Below are positions 17,236 to 24,667 of a DNA stretch of 64,000 nt, piece after piece (the stretch's first letter is position 1; every line of letters begins with the position of its first letter). Where the stretch lies: NCBI RefSeq assembly GCF_004342585.1, contig NZ_SLZQ01000003.1, forward strand, positions 1 to 64,000, written 5' to 3'. The notes under the pieces were generated by a model. The model had not been told where the DNA came from, did not search any database, and saw only the letters and a program-made list of their open reading frames with translations. The position numbers were made by a program, and so were the translations under genes. Source of the stretch: Paucimonas lemoignei (lineage in GTDB: Bacteria > Pseudomonadota > Gammaproteobacteria > Burkholderiales > Burkholderiaceae_D).

Positions 17236-18453
17236 ATGCTCGATTCCGTCTATGCTGGCCTTACCGGGCTTTCCACGTTCTCCAAAGGTCTCAGCAATAT
17301 CAGTAACAACGTGGCAAATCTGAACACGCCTGGATTCAAACGTACTCAAACGCTATTTGAGGACCTTTTCTATAACCAGCAAAATCTTGGAGGTAACGGT
17401 AACAATACCTCATTTACTTCTGGCAATGGCGTCGACACCGCAGGCACAACGGTAATTTTCAAGCAGGGAGAGCTTCGCCAGTCTGGCAACGATCAGGATG
17501 CAGCAATTGACGGCAACGGGCTTTTTATCTTGCGCGATGGAGATAAAACCTATTACACCCGCGCTGGCCAATTTGAATTTAATTCAGACGGCTACCTCGT
17601 TGCCAAGGCAACCGGTGGCCGGGTCGCAGTGATGAGCAATACCGGTACCAGTCTGGAAGATTTTAATATTTCGGACTACCGGGTTAATCCGCCAAAGATA
17701 ACCACCCTGGTGAAATTGAGCGGCAATCTATCGGTCAACGATGTAGACAACAGCCATACAATATCCAATGTTAATGCCATTGATAGCAATGGCCAAAATC
17801 AACCGCTCACGCTAATCTTTACCAATAACAGCACAGTCACGCCTCGCAGTTGGCTCATTGAAGTGAAAAACCAGGCTGGCAATGTTGTGGCGAACGGCGA
17901 AGTCCGTTTCCAGGGTGACGGCTCGCCGCTAGCCGGATACGAAAAATTCACCTTCACCTACGCGCCAGCCGACGCAAGCGAACAGCAAATCACCATCGAC
18001 TTCGGTCAGCCAGGAACATTTTCTGCCACAACCAATTTTTCTTCCGGAACGGAGTCGACTCTGAGCGTGCAGTCTACGGATGGCTATGCGGTTGGTTCAT
18101 TGAACAAGATAAGCTACAACGATGAGGGCCTGATCGTTCTGAATTATTCCAATGGACAGACAGCCAATGCCAAAAAACTCGCGCTTGCATGGTTTAATTT
18201 CCTGCCTGCGCTGAATCAGCAAGGTGGGAACTTATTCGTCAACGACACGGATCAACTACCCATTATCGGCGCGGCAAAGAGCTCAGTATTTGGAAGAATC
18301 AGCGGCGGCAGCATCGAAAGCTCCAATGTCGACCTGACACAGCAATTTTCCGACCTGATTGTTACCCAACGCGGCTACCAGGCGTCGTCACAGGTAGTAA
18401 GCGCTGCCAATGAAATGATGCAGCAATTGCTTGACTTGAAAGGCCGCCGTTAA
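17236..18453 (+). CDS. flgE: Flagellar hook protein FlgE
   Basis: Hook subunit. The 405-residue product has the N-terminal axial motif NISNNVANLNTPGFKRTQ (residues 21-38), a DAAIDGNGLFIL block near 87, Thr/Asn-rich surface domains in the centre, and a C-terminal axial helix with SSNVDLTQQFSDLIVTQRGYQASS. It is close to FlgE in size (about 400). The stop codon overlaps the start of the SctQ/FliM-like gene (TAATG). Presence of a true hook gene argues against a simple needle-type injectisome. Confidence 0.93.
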   Translation: MLDSVYAGLTGLSTFSKGLSNISNNVANLNTPGFKRTQTLFEDLFYNQQNLGGNGNNTSFTSGNGVDTAGTTVIFKQGELRQSGNDQDAAIDGNGLFILRDGDKTYYTRAGQFEFNSDGYLVAKATGGRVAVMSNTGTSLEDFNISDYRVNPPKITTLVKLSGNLSVNDVDNSHTISNVNAIDSNGQNQPLTLIFTNNSTVTPRSWLIEVKNQAGNVVANGEVRFQGDGSPLAGYEKFTFTYAPADASEQQITIDFGQPGTFSATTNFSSGTESTLSVQSTDGYAVGSLNKISYNDEGLIVLNYSNGQTANAKKLALAWFNFLPALNQQGGNLFVNDTDQLPIIGAAKSSVFGRISGGSIESSNVDLTQQFSDLIVTQRGYQASSQVVSAANEMMQQLLDLKGRR

Positions 18454-19238
18454 TGGAAGTCTGTAAGTACACAATCTTTACCAAGCAAGACCTCGCTGCG
18501 ATACAGGCTGGATTGAATAGCGCTATTTCTGCCTGGGCTGATAAATGGTTCATAACTGTTGCCGCCCTGCCCGTCGCAGATACCGTTGTCAACGGCCATG
18601 AAGCTGTACCACTTGAAAGCGGCAGACAAGGCCTGGCGGGAAGCTTCGAGCTCCGCAGCCATAGCAGCGGCGCTTGCCAACTTGCCTATTCAAGTCGCAC
18701 GTTGCAGCATCTCTACTCGCGTATCACGGGAGACCATGTCATCAAAGCCACGTCAAAGGACCTGTTCGGCACGGTCGGATCGGCGGTTTTGTTACAGGCT
18801 CTGGATGATCTGCTTGCAATCATTTTGCAAGGTCATGACGCTGCTTCATCCGAACAAATACAGCTATCCCAATTGCTTCGTAAAGGCAGCGGTACTGTCG
18901 TGGCAACTATTACCGACCAGGACAGCACAATTCATCTATACCTTTCACAAAGCCTTGCACGGATGCTAAGCGGCACTACCGGCATCATCAAGACTGGCGC
19001 GAAACTGTCCTCCCGACAAGCGCTCATAGGCAGTGGAAAACTGAAAATCCAGGTGACGGCTGGCGAGGCCGAACTGCGCCTTGCTGATCTGATGGAACTC
19101 AGGCCTGGCAACGTGATTCGTCTGAACTTGAAACCAAACCAGCCGTTTACCGTGCAAATGGCCGACACCCAGCAAGTGATTTGTCATGCCTACCTCGGCA
19201 AACGCGATAACAACAAAGCGATCGAACTGACTACTTAA
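18453..19238 (+). CDS. FliM/SctQ-like C-ring protein lacking CheY- and FliG-binding motifs
   Basis: A 261-residue protein in the fliM position. The C-terminus is a SpoA (surface presentation of antigens) domain: KLKIQVTAGEAELRLADLMELRPGNV (about 190-215), then a hydrophobic strand and CHAYLGKRDNNKAIELT. Canonical FliM is about 330 residues, begins with an EIDALL motif that binds CheY, and has a GGxG loop that binds FliG. Neither is visible here; the N-terminus reads MEVCKYTIFTKQDLAAIQAG. The layout is closer to SctQ of injectisomes. A protein of this type could recruit FliH and FliI without supporting switching or rotation. Confidence 0.75.
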   Translation: MEVCKYTIFTKQDLAAIQAGLNSAISAWADKWFITVAALPVADTVVNGHEAVPLESGRQGLAGSFELRSHSSGACQLAYSSRTLQHLYSRITGDHVIKATSKDLFGTVGSAVLLQALDDLLAIILQGHDAASSEQIQLSQLLRKGSGTVVATITDQDSTIHLYLSQSLARMLSGTTGIIKTGAKLSSRQALIGSGKLKIQVTAGEAELRLADLMELRPGNVIRLNLKPNQPFTVQMADTQQVICHAYLGKRDNNKAIELTT

Positions 19239-19251
19239 CAACGGAATAGCA

Positions 19252-19608
19252 ATGACTTCCCAACACCAGCCCCATCAAAACGAAGAAAATCAGATCGAAG
19301 TACAGCCGGTTGCGCTGCAGCCGATCGAGGAGCAAGGCGCAAGAGGAAAAACGCTGGTCAATAACGGCATCAAGCTGATTGGCAATGTCAAAATCAAGGT
19401 GCGCGCAGTAGTTGGCGATGCCGAATTAACTGTCGCAGAACTCTTTGCTCTCAAAGAAGGCTCATCGTTCAAGCTCGATGTGCCGGCCAATGCGCCAATC
19501 GACCTGTACCTTGAAGACAAGCTGATTGCAAAAGGTGAACTTGTTGTCGTAGACGACAGCTTCGGCATCCAGGTCACCGAAATCCAAGCCGAACATGCTA
19601 ATTCGTAA
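19252..19608 (+). CDS. fliN: FliN-like SpoA-domain protein
   Basis: C-ring component of 118 residues. The N-terminal 45 residues are Gln/Glu-rich and variable. The rest is one SpoA domain with VKIKVRAVVGDAELTVAELF, ALKEGSSFKLDV and LIAKGELVVVDDSFGIQVTE, the last being a typical FliN end. It probably forms the base of the C-ring together with the preceding SctQ-like protein, docking FliH. It overlaps fliO by 14 bases. Confidence 0.85.
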   Translation: MTSQHQPHQNEENQIEVQPVALQPIEEQGARGKTLVNNGIKLIGNVKIKVRAVVGDAELTVAELFALKEGSSFKLDVPANAPIDLYLEDKLIAKGELVVVDDSFGIQVTEIQAEHANS

Positions 19609-20053
19609 GGTACTTTTTTGCCTGTGCCTGGCCCTGGCAATCGTTGGGAATGCATTCGCACAGAATGCCGCTGCGACGCAACCGGCACAACAAGACCGGT
19701 CGAATGCCCCAGCCAGTATTCCATTCAAGAGCGAACCGCAAGGTTTCGCTGAGCAATCCTTATTCACGATGCTCATCACCCTTGCAATCCTCGGCGCTGC
19801 AGTAGCCGGCCTGTATTACCTGCGCAATCAGTTGCAGAAAAAGGGCGGGCCAGCGTTTCTGAAGCCAACGTCGGTGCGGCTGAAGGAACGTATCCGGCTT
19901 AGCCCGCAATTGACAATGTATCTGGTGACCTACCGCGACAAGGAAATCCTGATTGCTCACGGCGGGAATACAATCGCGACGATTTCCGAGGAACCGCTCG
20001 ATCCAGCGTCCGGCCATCAAGTCCAGCCTTCCAACCATAAACTGCCGGATTAA
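19595..20053 (+). CDS. fliO: Flagellar export-gate assembly protein FliO
   Basis: Membrane scaffold for FliP assembly. The 152-residue product has an N-terminal signal-like segment (VLFCLCLALAIVGNAFA), a short Gln/Ala-rich linker, a membrane helix at about residues 53-72 (SLFTMLITLAILGAAVAGLYY) and a small cytoplasmic domain with LSPQLTMYLVTYRDKEILIA, which fits FliO. Low sequence conservation is normal for the family. Position directly before fliP supports the call. Confidence 0.85.
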   Translation: MLIRKVLFCLCLALAIVGNAFAQNAAATQPAQQDRSNAPASIPFKSEPQGFAEQSLFTMLITLAILGAAVAGLYYLRNQLQKKGGPAFLKPTSVRLKERIRLSPQLTMYLVTYRDKEILIAHGGNTIATISEEPLDPASGHQVQPSNHKLPD

Positions 20054-20055
20054 TC

Positions 20056-20820
20056 ATGCGTTTTTTTAAGTTGGCGCTCTTGCCATTGGCATTTTTATTG
20101 TTGTTGGCGCTTGCCGGCCACGCGACTGCTGCGGATGCAAGTATCGGCGGATTCGACATTTCGATTACCGATTCCGCCAAAGGCAAGCCGCAGGATCTGG
20201 GCATGCCGATCAAGTTGCTGATACTGCTGTCATTACTGAGCTTGGCGCCGGCCATTCTGTTCACGATGACGGCGTTCACTCGCATCATCATCATTCTGTC
20301 GATGATCCGCCACGCCATCGGCATGCCGGAAACGCCACCCAACCAGGTGCTGGTCAGCCTGGCCCTGTTCCTTACGCTATTTACGATGATGCCGGTACTG
20401 GAGCAGATTAACAAGCAGGCCTATCAGCCCTACACCAGCGGACAACTGAAGCAGGAAAAAGCGCTGGAGATAGCGACCGCCCAGGTGAAGGAATTCATGA
20501 TCCGGCAGACCCGTGAACAAGACCTGATGCTAATGGTCGAGCTGTCCCAGACTCCCGCGCCGCAAAAAATCGAAGACATCAGCATGACCCAACTGATCCC
20601 GGCCTATATGCTGAGCGAGCTGAAAACCGCATTCCAGATCGGCTTTGTGATTTTCCTTCCCTTCCTGCTGATCGATCTGGTGGTGTCGAGCGTGCTGATG
20701 TCCCTGGGTATGATGATGGTGCCGCCGGTCGTCATTTCCCTGCCGCTCAAGGTTCTCATGTTCGTACTGATTGATGGATGGAATCTGGTTGTCCGCGCTA
20801 TGATCGGAAGCTTCCACTAA
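20056..20820 (+). CDS. fliP: Flagellar export gate protein FliP
   Basis: Core of the export pore. The 254-residue product has a cleavable signal peptide (LLPLAFLLLLALAGHATA), four membrane helices, and conserved FliP blocks: SLLSLAPAILFTMTAFTRII, the PNQVLVSLALFLTLF stretch, AYMLSELKTAFQIGFVIFLP, and DLVVSSVLMSLGMMMVPP. Length matches. It is separated from fliQ and fliR by almost the whole operon, which is unusual since fliP, Q and R are normally adjacent. Confidence 0.95.
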   Translation: MRFFKLALLPLAFLLLLALAGHATAADASIGGFDISITDSAKGKPQDLGMPIKLLILLSLLSLAPAILFTMTAFTRIIIILSMIRHAIGMPETPPNQVLVSLALFLTLFTMMPVLEQINKQAYQPYTSGQLKQEKALEIATAQVKEFMIRQTREQDLMLMVELSQTPAPQKIEDISMTQLIPAYMLSELKTAFQIGFVIFLPFLLIDLVVSSVLMSLGMMMVPPVVISLPLKVLMFVLIDGWNLVVRAMIGSFH

Positions 20821-21594
20821 ATGCCGGCTGGTCGCGCAAAAATCGACGGGGACAAGAACGTTGCTGCGTTCCAGGCCACCGAAAAGGAGCTGTGGCTGCA
20901 ATTCGCATCCACAAAGGATGCGGCTGTGCGGCTGCAGCTCATCGATTTGTATTTACCATTTGCGCGCATGCTGGCGGCAAAACTCTATGGGCGCCGCCAA
21001 GGCCTGGAAGCCCCTTTTGACGACTACCTGCACACTGCATCCGTCGCCCTCATCCAGGCCATCGACCGCTACGACTCCGCGCTTGGTGCCTCCTTCCAGA
21101 CTTTTGCGCAATATCGCATCGAGGGAGCGATACTGAACGAACTTCCCAAGCTGAGCGAGCAGCATGCACAGATCAGTATGCTCAGCCGCTTACGCAAGGA
21201 ACGCATCGAGTCCATCACGGAAAAGCGCGCCACAGAAAAATCGAAGGCCAAGGAAACCCTATTCGATGACATGGTGGAACTGGCGGTAGGCTTAAGCATC
21301 GGCTACATGCTCGAAGGGTCTGGCATGTATTGCGATGACACTGAAACGGACGAACGCGATGGCTATACCGTTCACGCGGTAAAGCAATTGGAAGGATTGC
21401 TGCAGAAACTGGTCGACCTGCTTCCCGAGAAAGAAAAAGCCGTGATCAAATACCACTACTTTTTCGGGCTAGGGATGGAAGAAATTGGGACTCGCATGCA
21501 ACTAAGCAAGGGCCGTATCTCGCAGTTGCACAAGCAAGCGCTAAAAAGTCTAAAAGGTATGGCGGATACCGTCCACCTTAATTTGAGCCTTTAA
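20821..21594 (+). CDS. fliA: FliA-type (sigma-28) RNA polymerase sigma factor
   Basis: Alternative sigma factor of the FliA/WhiG group. The 257-residue product has region 2 (FDDYLHTASVALIQAIDRYD, then SFQTFAQYRIEGAILNEL, about residues 65-100), a region 3 helix, and region 4 with LPEKEKAVIKYHYFFGLGME and IGTRMQLSKGRISQLHKQAL. It begins at the base following the fliP stop, with no space for a separate promoter. Being the last gene of the export/basal-body operon, it could act after assembly to turn on late genes elsewhere, but no FlgM-like anti-sigma factor is in the window. Its last 17 bases overlap the 3' end of a convergent gene. Confidence 0.9.
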   Translation: MPAGRAKIDGDKNVAAFQATEKELWLQFASTKDAAVRLQLIDLYLPFARMLAAKLYGRRQGLEAPFDDYLHTASVALIQAIDRYDSALGASFQTFAQYRIEGAILNELPKLSEQHAQISMLSRLRKERIESITEKRATEKSKAKETLFDDMVELAVGLSIGYMLEGSGMYCDDTETDERDGYTVHAVKQLEGLLQKLVDLLPEKEKAVIKYHYFFGLGMEEIGTRMQLSKGRISQLHKQALKSLKGMADTVHLNLSL

Positions 21595-21958
21595 GCTCCA
21601 TTAACAGGGACACTAAATCTTTTTGCGTTCCCTGATCGGCAAACATCGTGTTCCGTACGTCGGCGAGCAAATTGTAAAAAGCCGGGTCTTCCAGCAATTC
21701 CGCGCCAAACTCATTGCCCAATACCGTTTCAAGAAAAATCGTCGCTCCCTTTTCCTGCCCTGCTCGTTGCGAGAGGTCCAAAGAAGCGAGTCTGTCCTTG
21801 ATTCTGCGGCGTAGTTGCTGCGTACGATTACTCGCGGCAGCGCGGCCAACTTCCCGGCCCTGGCTGCTCTTTCCTGCCGCGGCATTTTTACCAGGGCGCT
21901 CGGCAAGCGCCTGGCGCAACGTTTCAAGTGCGCGGTCGAAGCGGTTAATCGATGTCAT
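21578..21958 (-). CDS. Small protein of unknown function converging on fliA
   Basis: A 126-residue protein with a basic, disordered N-terminal third (Arg/Ala/Gln-rich) and a helical C-terminal half with IFLETVLGNEFGAELLEDPA and LLADVRNTMFADQGTQKDLV. No signal peptide or membrane helix is visible. It is the last gene of a minus-strand group with three TPR genes and overlaps the fliA end tail-to-tail by 17 bases. I do not recognise the family. Proximity suggests a link to the type III system, for example as substrate or accessory protein, but nothing in its sequence shows this. Confidence 0.6.
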   Translation of the reverse strand: MTSINRFDRALETLRQALAERPGKNAAAGKSSQGREVGRAAASNRTQQLRRRIKDRLASLDLSQRAGQEKGATIFLETVLGNEFGAELLEDPAFYNLLADVRNTMFADQGTQKDLVSLLMELKGSN

Positions 21959-21996
21959 GCCATGCCGTCACTTCCTGGACTGCCGGAATCAGGTGC

Positions 21997-22584
21997 TCAA
22001 TGCTGCGTCTCGTCATCATCTTTCTGATAAGCCGATAACCAGAGATTACCGCCACCAGCCTCAGCTTCCTCTACCGGCGCATCAGTGGGCGCATCAATTT
22101 TGTCCTTCATGGCATCAAGAATGCGCTGCATATCATTGTTCAGCGCCGGATTGGCCTGGTTCAAGCCGATGCCCTGCTCCAGGGTGCGCTTACAATCGGC
22201 GAACTCGTCGCGAATCAGGTGGCCAAGACCCAAAGCGAACCAGTAAAAATAACTTTGCTCACCCAACTCCTCCAAGGGCTGCAACGTTTGCAGCGAGGGC
22301 TCGACGCGACCGGAAGTCAGGTACAGCAAGCCAAGCTGAAAGCGCGCGGTATGCAATGCAGGATTGAGCTCGAGTGCCTGCGCCATTTCTTCCATGGCGC
22401 GCTCATACAGGCCGATCTGCGCATGCTCGGCGCCCAAAAAATAATAGATATCAGCGTTTTCCGGAGCCTTGGCCATTGCACGTTTCAGGTAAGTGATGGC
22501 TTGATCGTGCCGGTCGGACTGGCTTGCCTGTATCGCCAGGTGTAACAACTCGTCGGCATCCAGATCGGAGGTTTGTAATTCCAT
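21997..22584 (-). CDS. Tetratricopeptide-repeat protein
   Basis: A 195-residue soluble protein made mainly of TPR units: the first near residue 18 (HDQAITYLKRAMAKAPENAD), then GLYERAMEEMAQALELNPAL and FQLGLLYLTSGRVEPSLQTL. The C-terminus is acidic. The start at 22584 (MELQTSD) is preferred to an in-frame upstream start at 22653, which would run into the adjacent gene. TPR proteins bind partner proteins and include type III secretion chaperones, but specificity cannot be told. It lies 19 bases after the larger TPR gene in the same direction, indicating one transcript. Confidence 0.8.
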   Translation of the reverse strand: MELQTSDLDADELLHLAIQASQSDRHDQAITYLKRAMAKAPENADIYYFLGAEHAQIGLYERAMEEMAQALELNPALHTARFQLGLLYLTSGRVEPSLQTLQPLEELGEQSYFYWFALGLGHLIRDEFADCKRTLEQGIGLNQANPALNNDMQRILDAMKDKIDAPTDAPVEEAEAGGGNLWLSAYQKDDDETQH

Positions 22585-22603
22585 AATGGCTGTGTGGTCT
22601 GAG

Positions 22604-23782
22604 TTAATGGGGTTTCTTGGTATTGTCTTGGCTACCTTGCCTGCGGGTGGCAAAGCGGCGAATCAGGTCGTTCAGGTTGCCGCCGCCCGGCGCATTGAAA
22701 TTATCCAGCATGGCGTTCACCAAGGCGCTGGCCTGCTGCGGGCGACCGCGTTGGGCCATCAGCAAGCTTTGCGCATAACGCGCCGAAAACGAATCCGGCT
22801 GCAGGCGCAAGGCTTTTTCGGTTAAAACCTTGGCCTTATCCCACTGGCCGCGCATCGCCGCCACCACCGCCAGGCTGCCGTGCGTCTCACCGAAGTTATG
22901 GTTGATATCCAGGCATTTCTGCAGCGTCGCTTCGGCTGCGTCCAAATCCCGCTGCAGAATCTGTACCCAAGCCAGCGTATTCCAGGAACCGAGATGCTCG
23001 GGCATGTACTCGATGGCTTTTTCCAGCTTGTTGCCAGCCTGTGGCAAATCGCCTTCCAGCATCGATCCCAGCCCCAAGCCAAGCCAGGCTCGCCCGTTAC
23101 GCGGGCTCACTTCGATGGAATGCTCGAAGAGTTCTCGAGCTTCTTCATAACGTTCCAGCCCCATCGCGGTGGAACCGGCAGTAATGAGCGCATCCAAGTT
23201 GTCCGGCGCTGCTTTCAACACTTCGCGCGCAGTGCCGTCGGCTTGGTCGAACTGGTCCTGGTCGAGATACAACAGACTCAGCATGCCATTGGCGACCGAG
23301 TCATCCGGCTTGCCCTGCAAATAGGTGTTGGCATATTCCGTCGCCTCTTCCAGCTTGCCGAGGTAATGCAGGGTACGGATATACAAATGCGGCAGTTCCG
23401 GGAATTCCGCCTTTTCTTCGATCAACGAGGCCAGCACCGGCTCGACTTCCTCAAACCGCGCAAGGCGCGTCAGCGACAACACATGCTGATAACGGATCGC
23501 CGCATGCGTCTGGCCGGCATCGAGCAACTTTTTCGTCAATGCCTGGCTGGCTTCCCAATCCTTTTCACGATACAGCAGCACAGCCATGCGGTACTGCGCG
23601 CCGGCGTCCTCCGGCTGCATGGCGAGCGCCTTTTCAAGCAGCGGGCGCGCTTTAGCCATATCCCCCAGTTGCAGGCACAAATCGCCTGCTTCGCACACCA
23701 GGGAAAAGTTTTCCGGATCAGCTTCCAGATAGCCGAGCAGCTTATGCAGGCGATCTTCCAATGCAGCGTTCACGTTTGTCAT
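22604..23782 (-). CDS. Tetratricopeptide-repeat protein, large
   Basis: A 392-residue soluble protein with about ten tandem TPR-like units from end to end, for example GDMAKARPLLEKALAMQPED near residue 40, FDQADGTAREVLKAAPDNLD near 180, YEEARELFEHSIEVSPRNGR near 215 and LDAAEATLQKCLDINHNFGE near 285. The C-terminal 40 residues are Gly/Asn/Arg-rich. There is no signal peptide, so it is probably cytoplasmic. Middle gene of a three-TPR group. It resembles a scaffold or regulatory TPR protein, and the exact role is unknown. Confidence 0.8.
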   Translation of the reverse strand: MTNVNAALEDRLHKLLGYLEADPENFSLVCEAGDLCLQLGDMAKARPLLEKALAMQPEDAGAQYRMAVLLYREKDWEASQALTKKLLDAGQTHAAIRYQHVLSLTRLARFEEVEPVLASLIEEKAEFPELPHLYIRTLHYLGKLEEATEYANTYLQGKPDDSVANGMLSLLYLDQDQFDQADGTAREVLKAAPDNLDALITAGSTAMGLERYEEARELFEHSIEVSPRNGRAWLGLGLGSMLEGDLPQAGNKLEKAIEYMPEHLGSWNTLAWVQILQRDLDAAEATLQKCLDINHNFGETHGSLAVVAAMRGQWDKAKVLTEKALRLQPDSFSARYAQSLLMAQRGRPQQASALVNAMLDNFNAPGGGNLNDLIRRFATRRQGSQDNTKKPH

Positions 23783-23820
23783 TTGCGCTAATTTACTTTA
23801 ACTGGCTTAACTAGCCTGAG

Positions 23821-24351
23821 TTAACTGGCCTGATATATCGGCATGGAAGCAGGGCTCTGTTGCGTGACGTCTCTCTCGATTGCCTGCAACAGTTCCTGCC
23901 CACGGCCGTAATATAGGTTGTCATTCGGCGCCGTTTGCATCAATACATCGAGGTTGCGCCGCGCGTCGGCAATTTTACCCTGCTGGCGCAAGACTACCGC
24001 ACTGAAGAACAATCCCGGCGGAAAAGTCGGTTGCCGCTTCATTACCCTTTCCCAGATTTCCAAAGCCTGGTCACCCTCGCCTTTGTCGAACTTGACCATG
24101 CCGAGCTGGAACTCCTCTTCCAGCGCGTCCGGCTGCAATTCCAGATATTGCTCATACAGCGGCTGGGCGCGGTCGAACAAGCCAAGTTGCGCATACAGGC
24201 GGGCCGCCATGCTCAAGACGACTGGCTGTACCGCGTCAGCGGCCAGCAGATATTTCAGCTTCAGCAAACCCTGCTCCACCCTGCCCTGGTCGATATCCAG
24301 GCGAGCCAAGGCGATCAGCTCATCGTGTTCCAAATTCTCCCACTGGTTCAT
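23821..24351 (-). CDS. Tetratricopeptide-repeat protein, small
   Basis: First gene of the minus-strand TPR group, 176 residues. Repeats include LFDRAQPLYEQYLELQPDAL near residue 59, GDQALEIWERVMKRQPTF near 95 and GKIADARRNLDVLMQTAPND near 127. It is 38 bases ahead of the 392-residue TPR gene. No membrane segment. Three differently sized TPR proteins encoded together next to a flagellum-like operon may act as chaperones or assembly factors, which is speculative. Confidence 0.78.
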   Translation of the reverse strand: MNQWENLEHDELIALARLDIDQGRVEQGLLKLKYLLAADAVQPVVLSMAARLYAQLGLFDRAQPLYEQYLELQPDALEEEFQLGMVKFDKGEGDQALEIWERVMKRQPTFPPGLFFSAVVLRQQGKIADARRNLDVLMQTAPNDNLYYGRGQELLQAIERDVTQQSPASMPIYQAS

Positions 24352-24667
24352 TGGCCTGTTTCCTTATGATTATATTGTTACAAGTTTACCAATAACGGCA
24401 TTCGACCGGCATTCCGGCAAGGCCAGACTGGGTAATCAATCGAGACTGGAATGCTATGAAGAGAAGCTTGGCACCTTGCTATCGCATAGGCGTGGAGATG
24501 AAAGGCCGCTCAGCACTGAAAAAACAATCTCGATTTCTCGTGGCCTTTCACAAGGTATCCGCACAAATCGGGATTTGTTTAGTCCATATAAAAAAGGCTG
24601 CCTGAACAAGGTCCAGGCAGCCGATTACTTAAAATTACAACAACATCAAGCGATTGAGATACCCGCT
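24352..24667. other. Intergenic region between TPR group and ATP-grasp-like gene
   Basis: About 315 bases without a supported gene. It must hold the promoter of the minus-strand TPR group, near 24352-24450, and it holds the rho-independent terminator of the ATP-grasp-like gene (24590-24622). A looser inverted repeat, AAAGGCC near 24500 and GGCCTTT near 24541, is also present and may be a second hairpin. No RNA gene was recognised. Confidence 0.5.
24590..24622 (-). terminator. Rho-independent terminator of the ATP-grasp-like gene
   Basis: A perfect nine-base stem, GGCTGCCTG at 24596-24604 and CAGGCAGCC at 24614-24622, with a nine-base loop. On the minus strand it is followed by a run of six Ts (24590-24595), in the right direction for the gene ending at 24668. 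Confidence 0.85.

Noticed and set aside
22021-22040. GCCGATAA sequence resembling a sigma-28 -10 element
   Set aside because: It lies inside a TPR coding region and has no TAAA at the required distance upstream.
22880-23791. 303-residue plus-strand frame
   Set aside because: Antisense to the large TPR gene.
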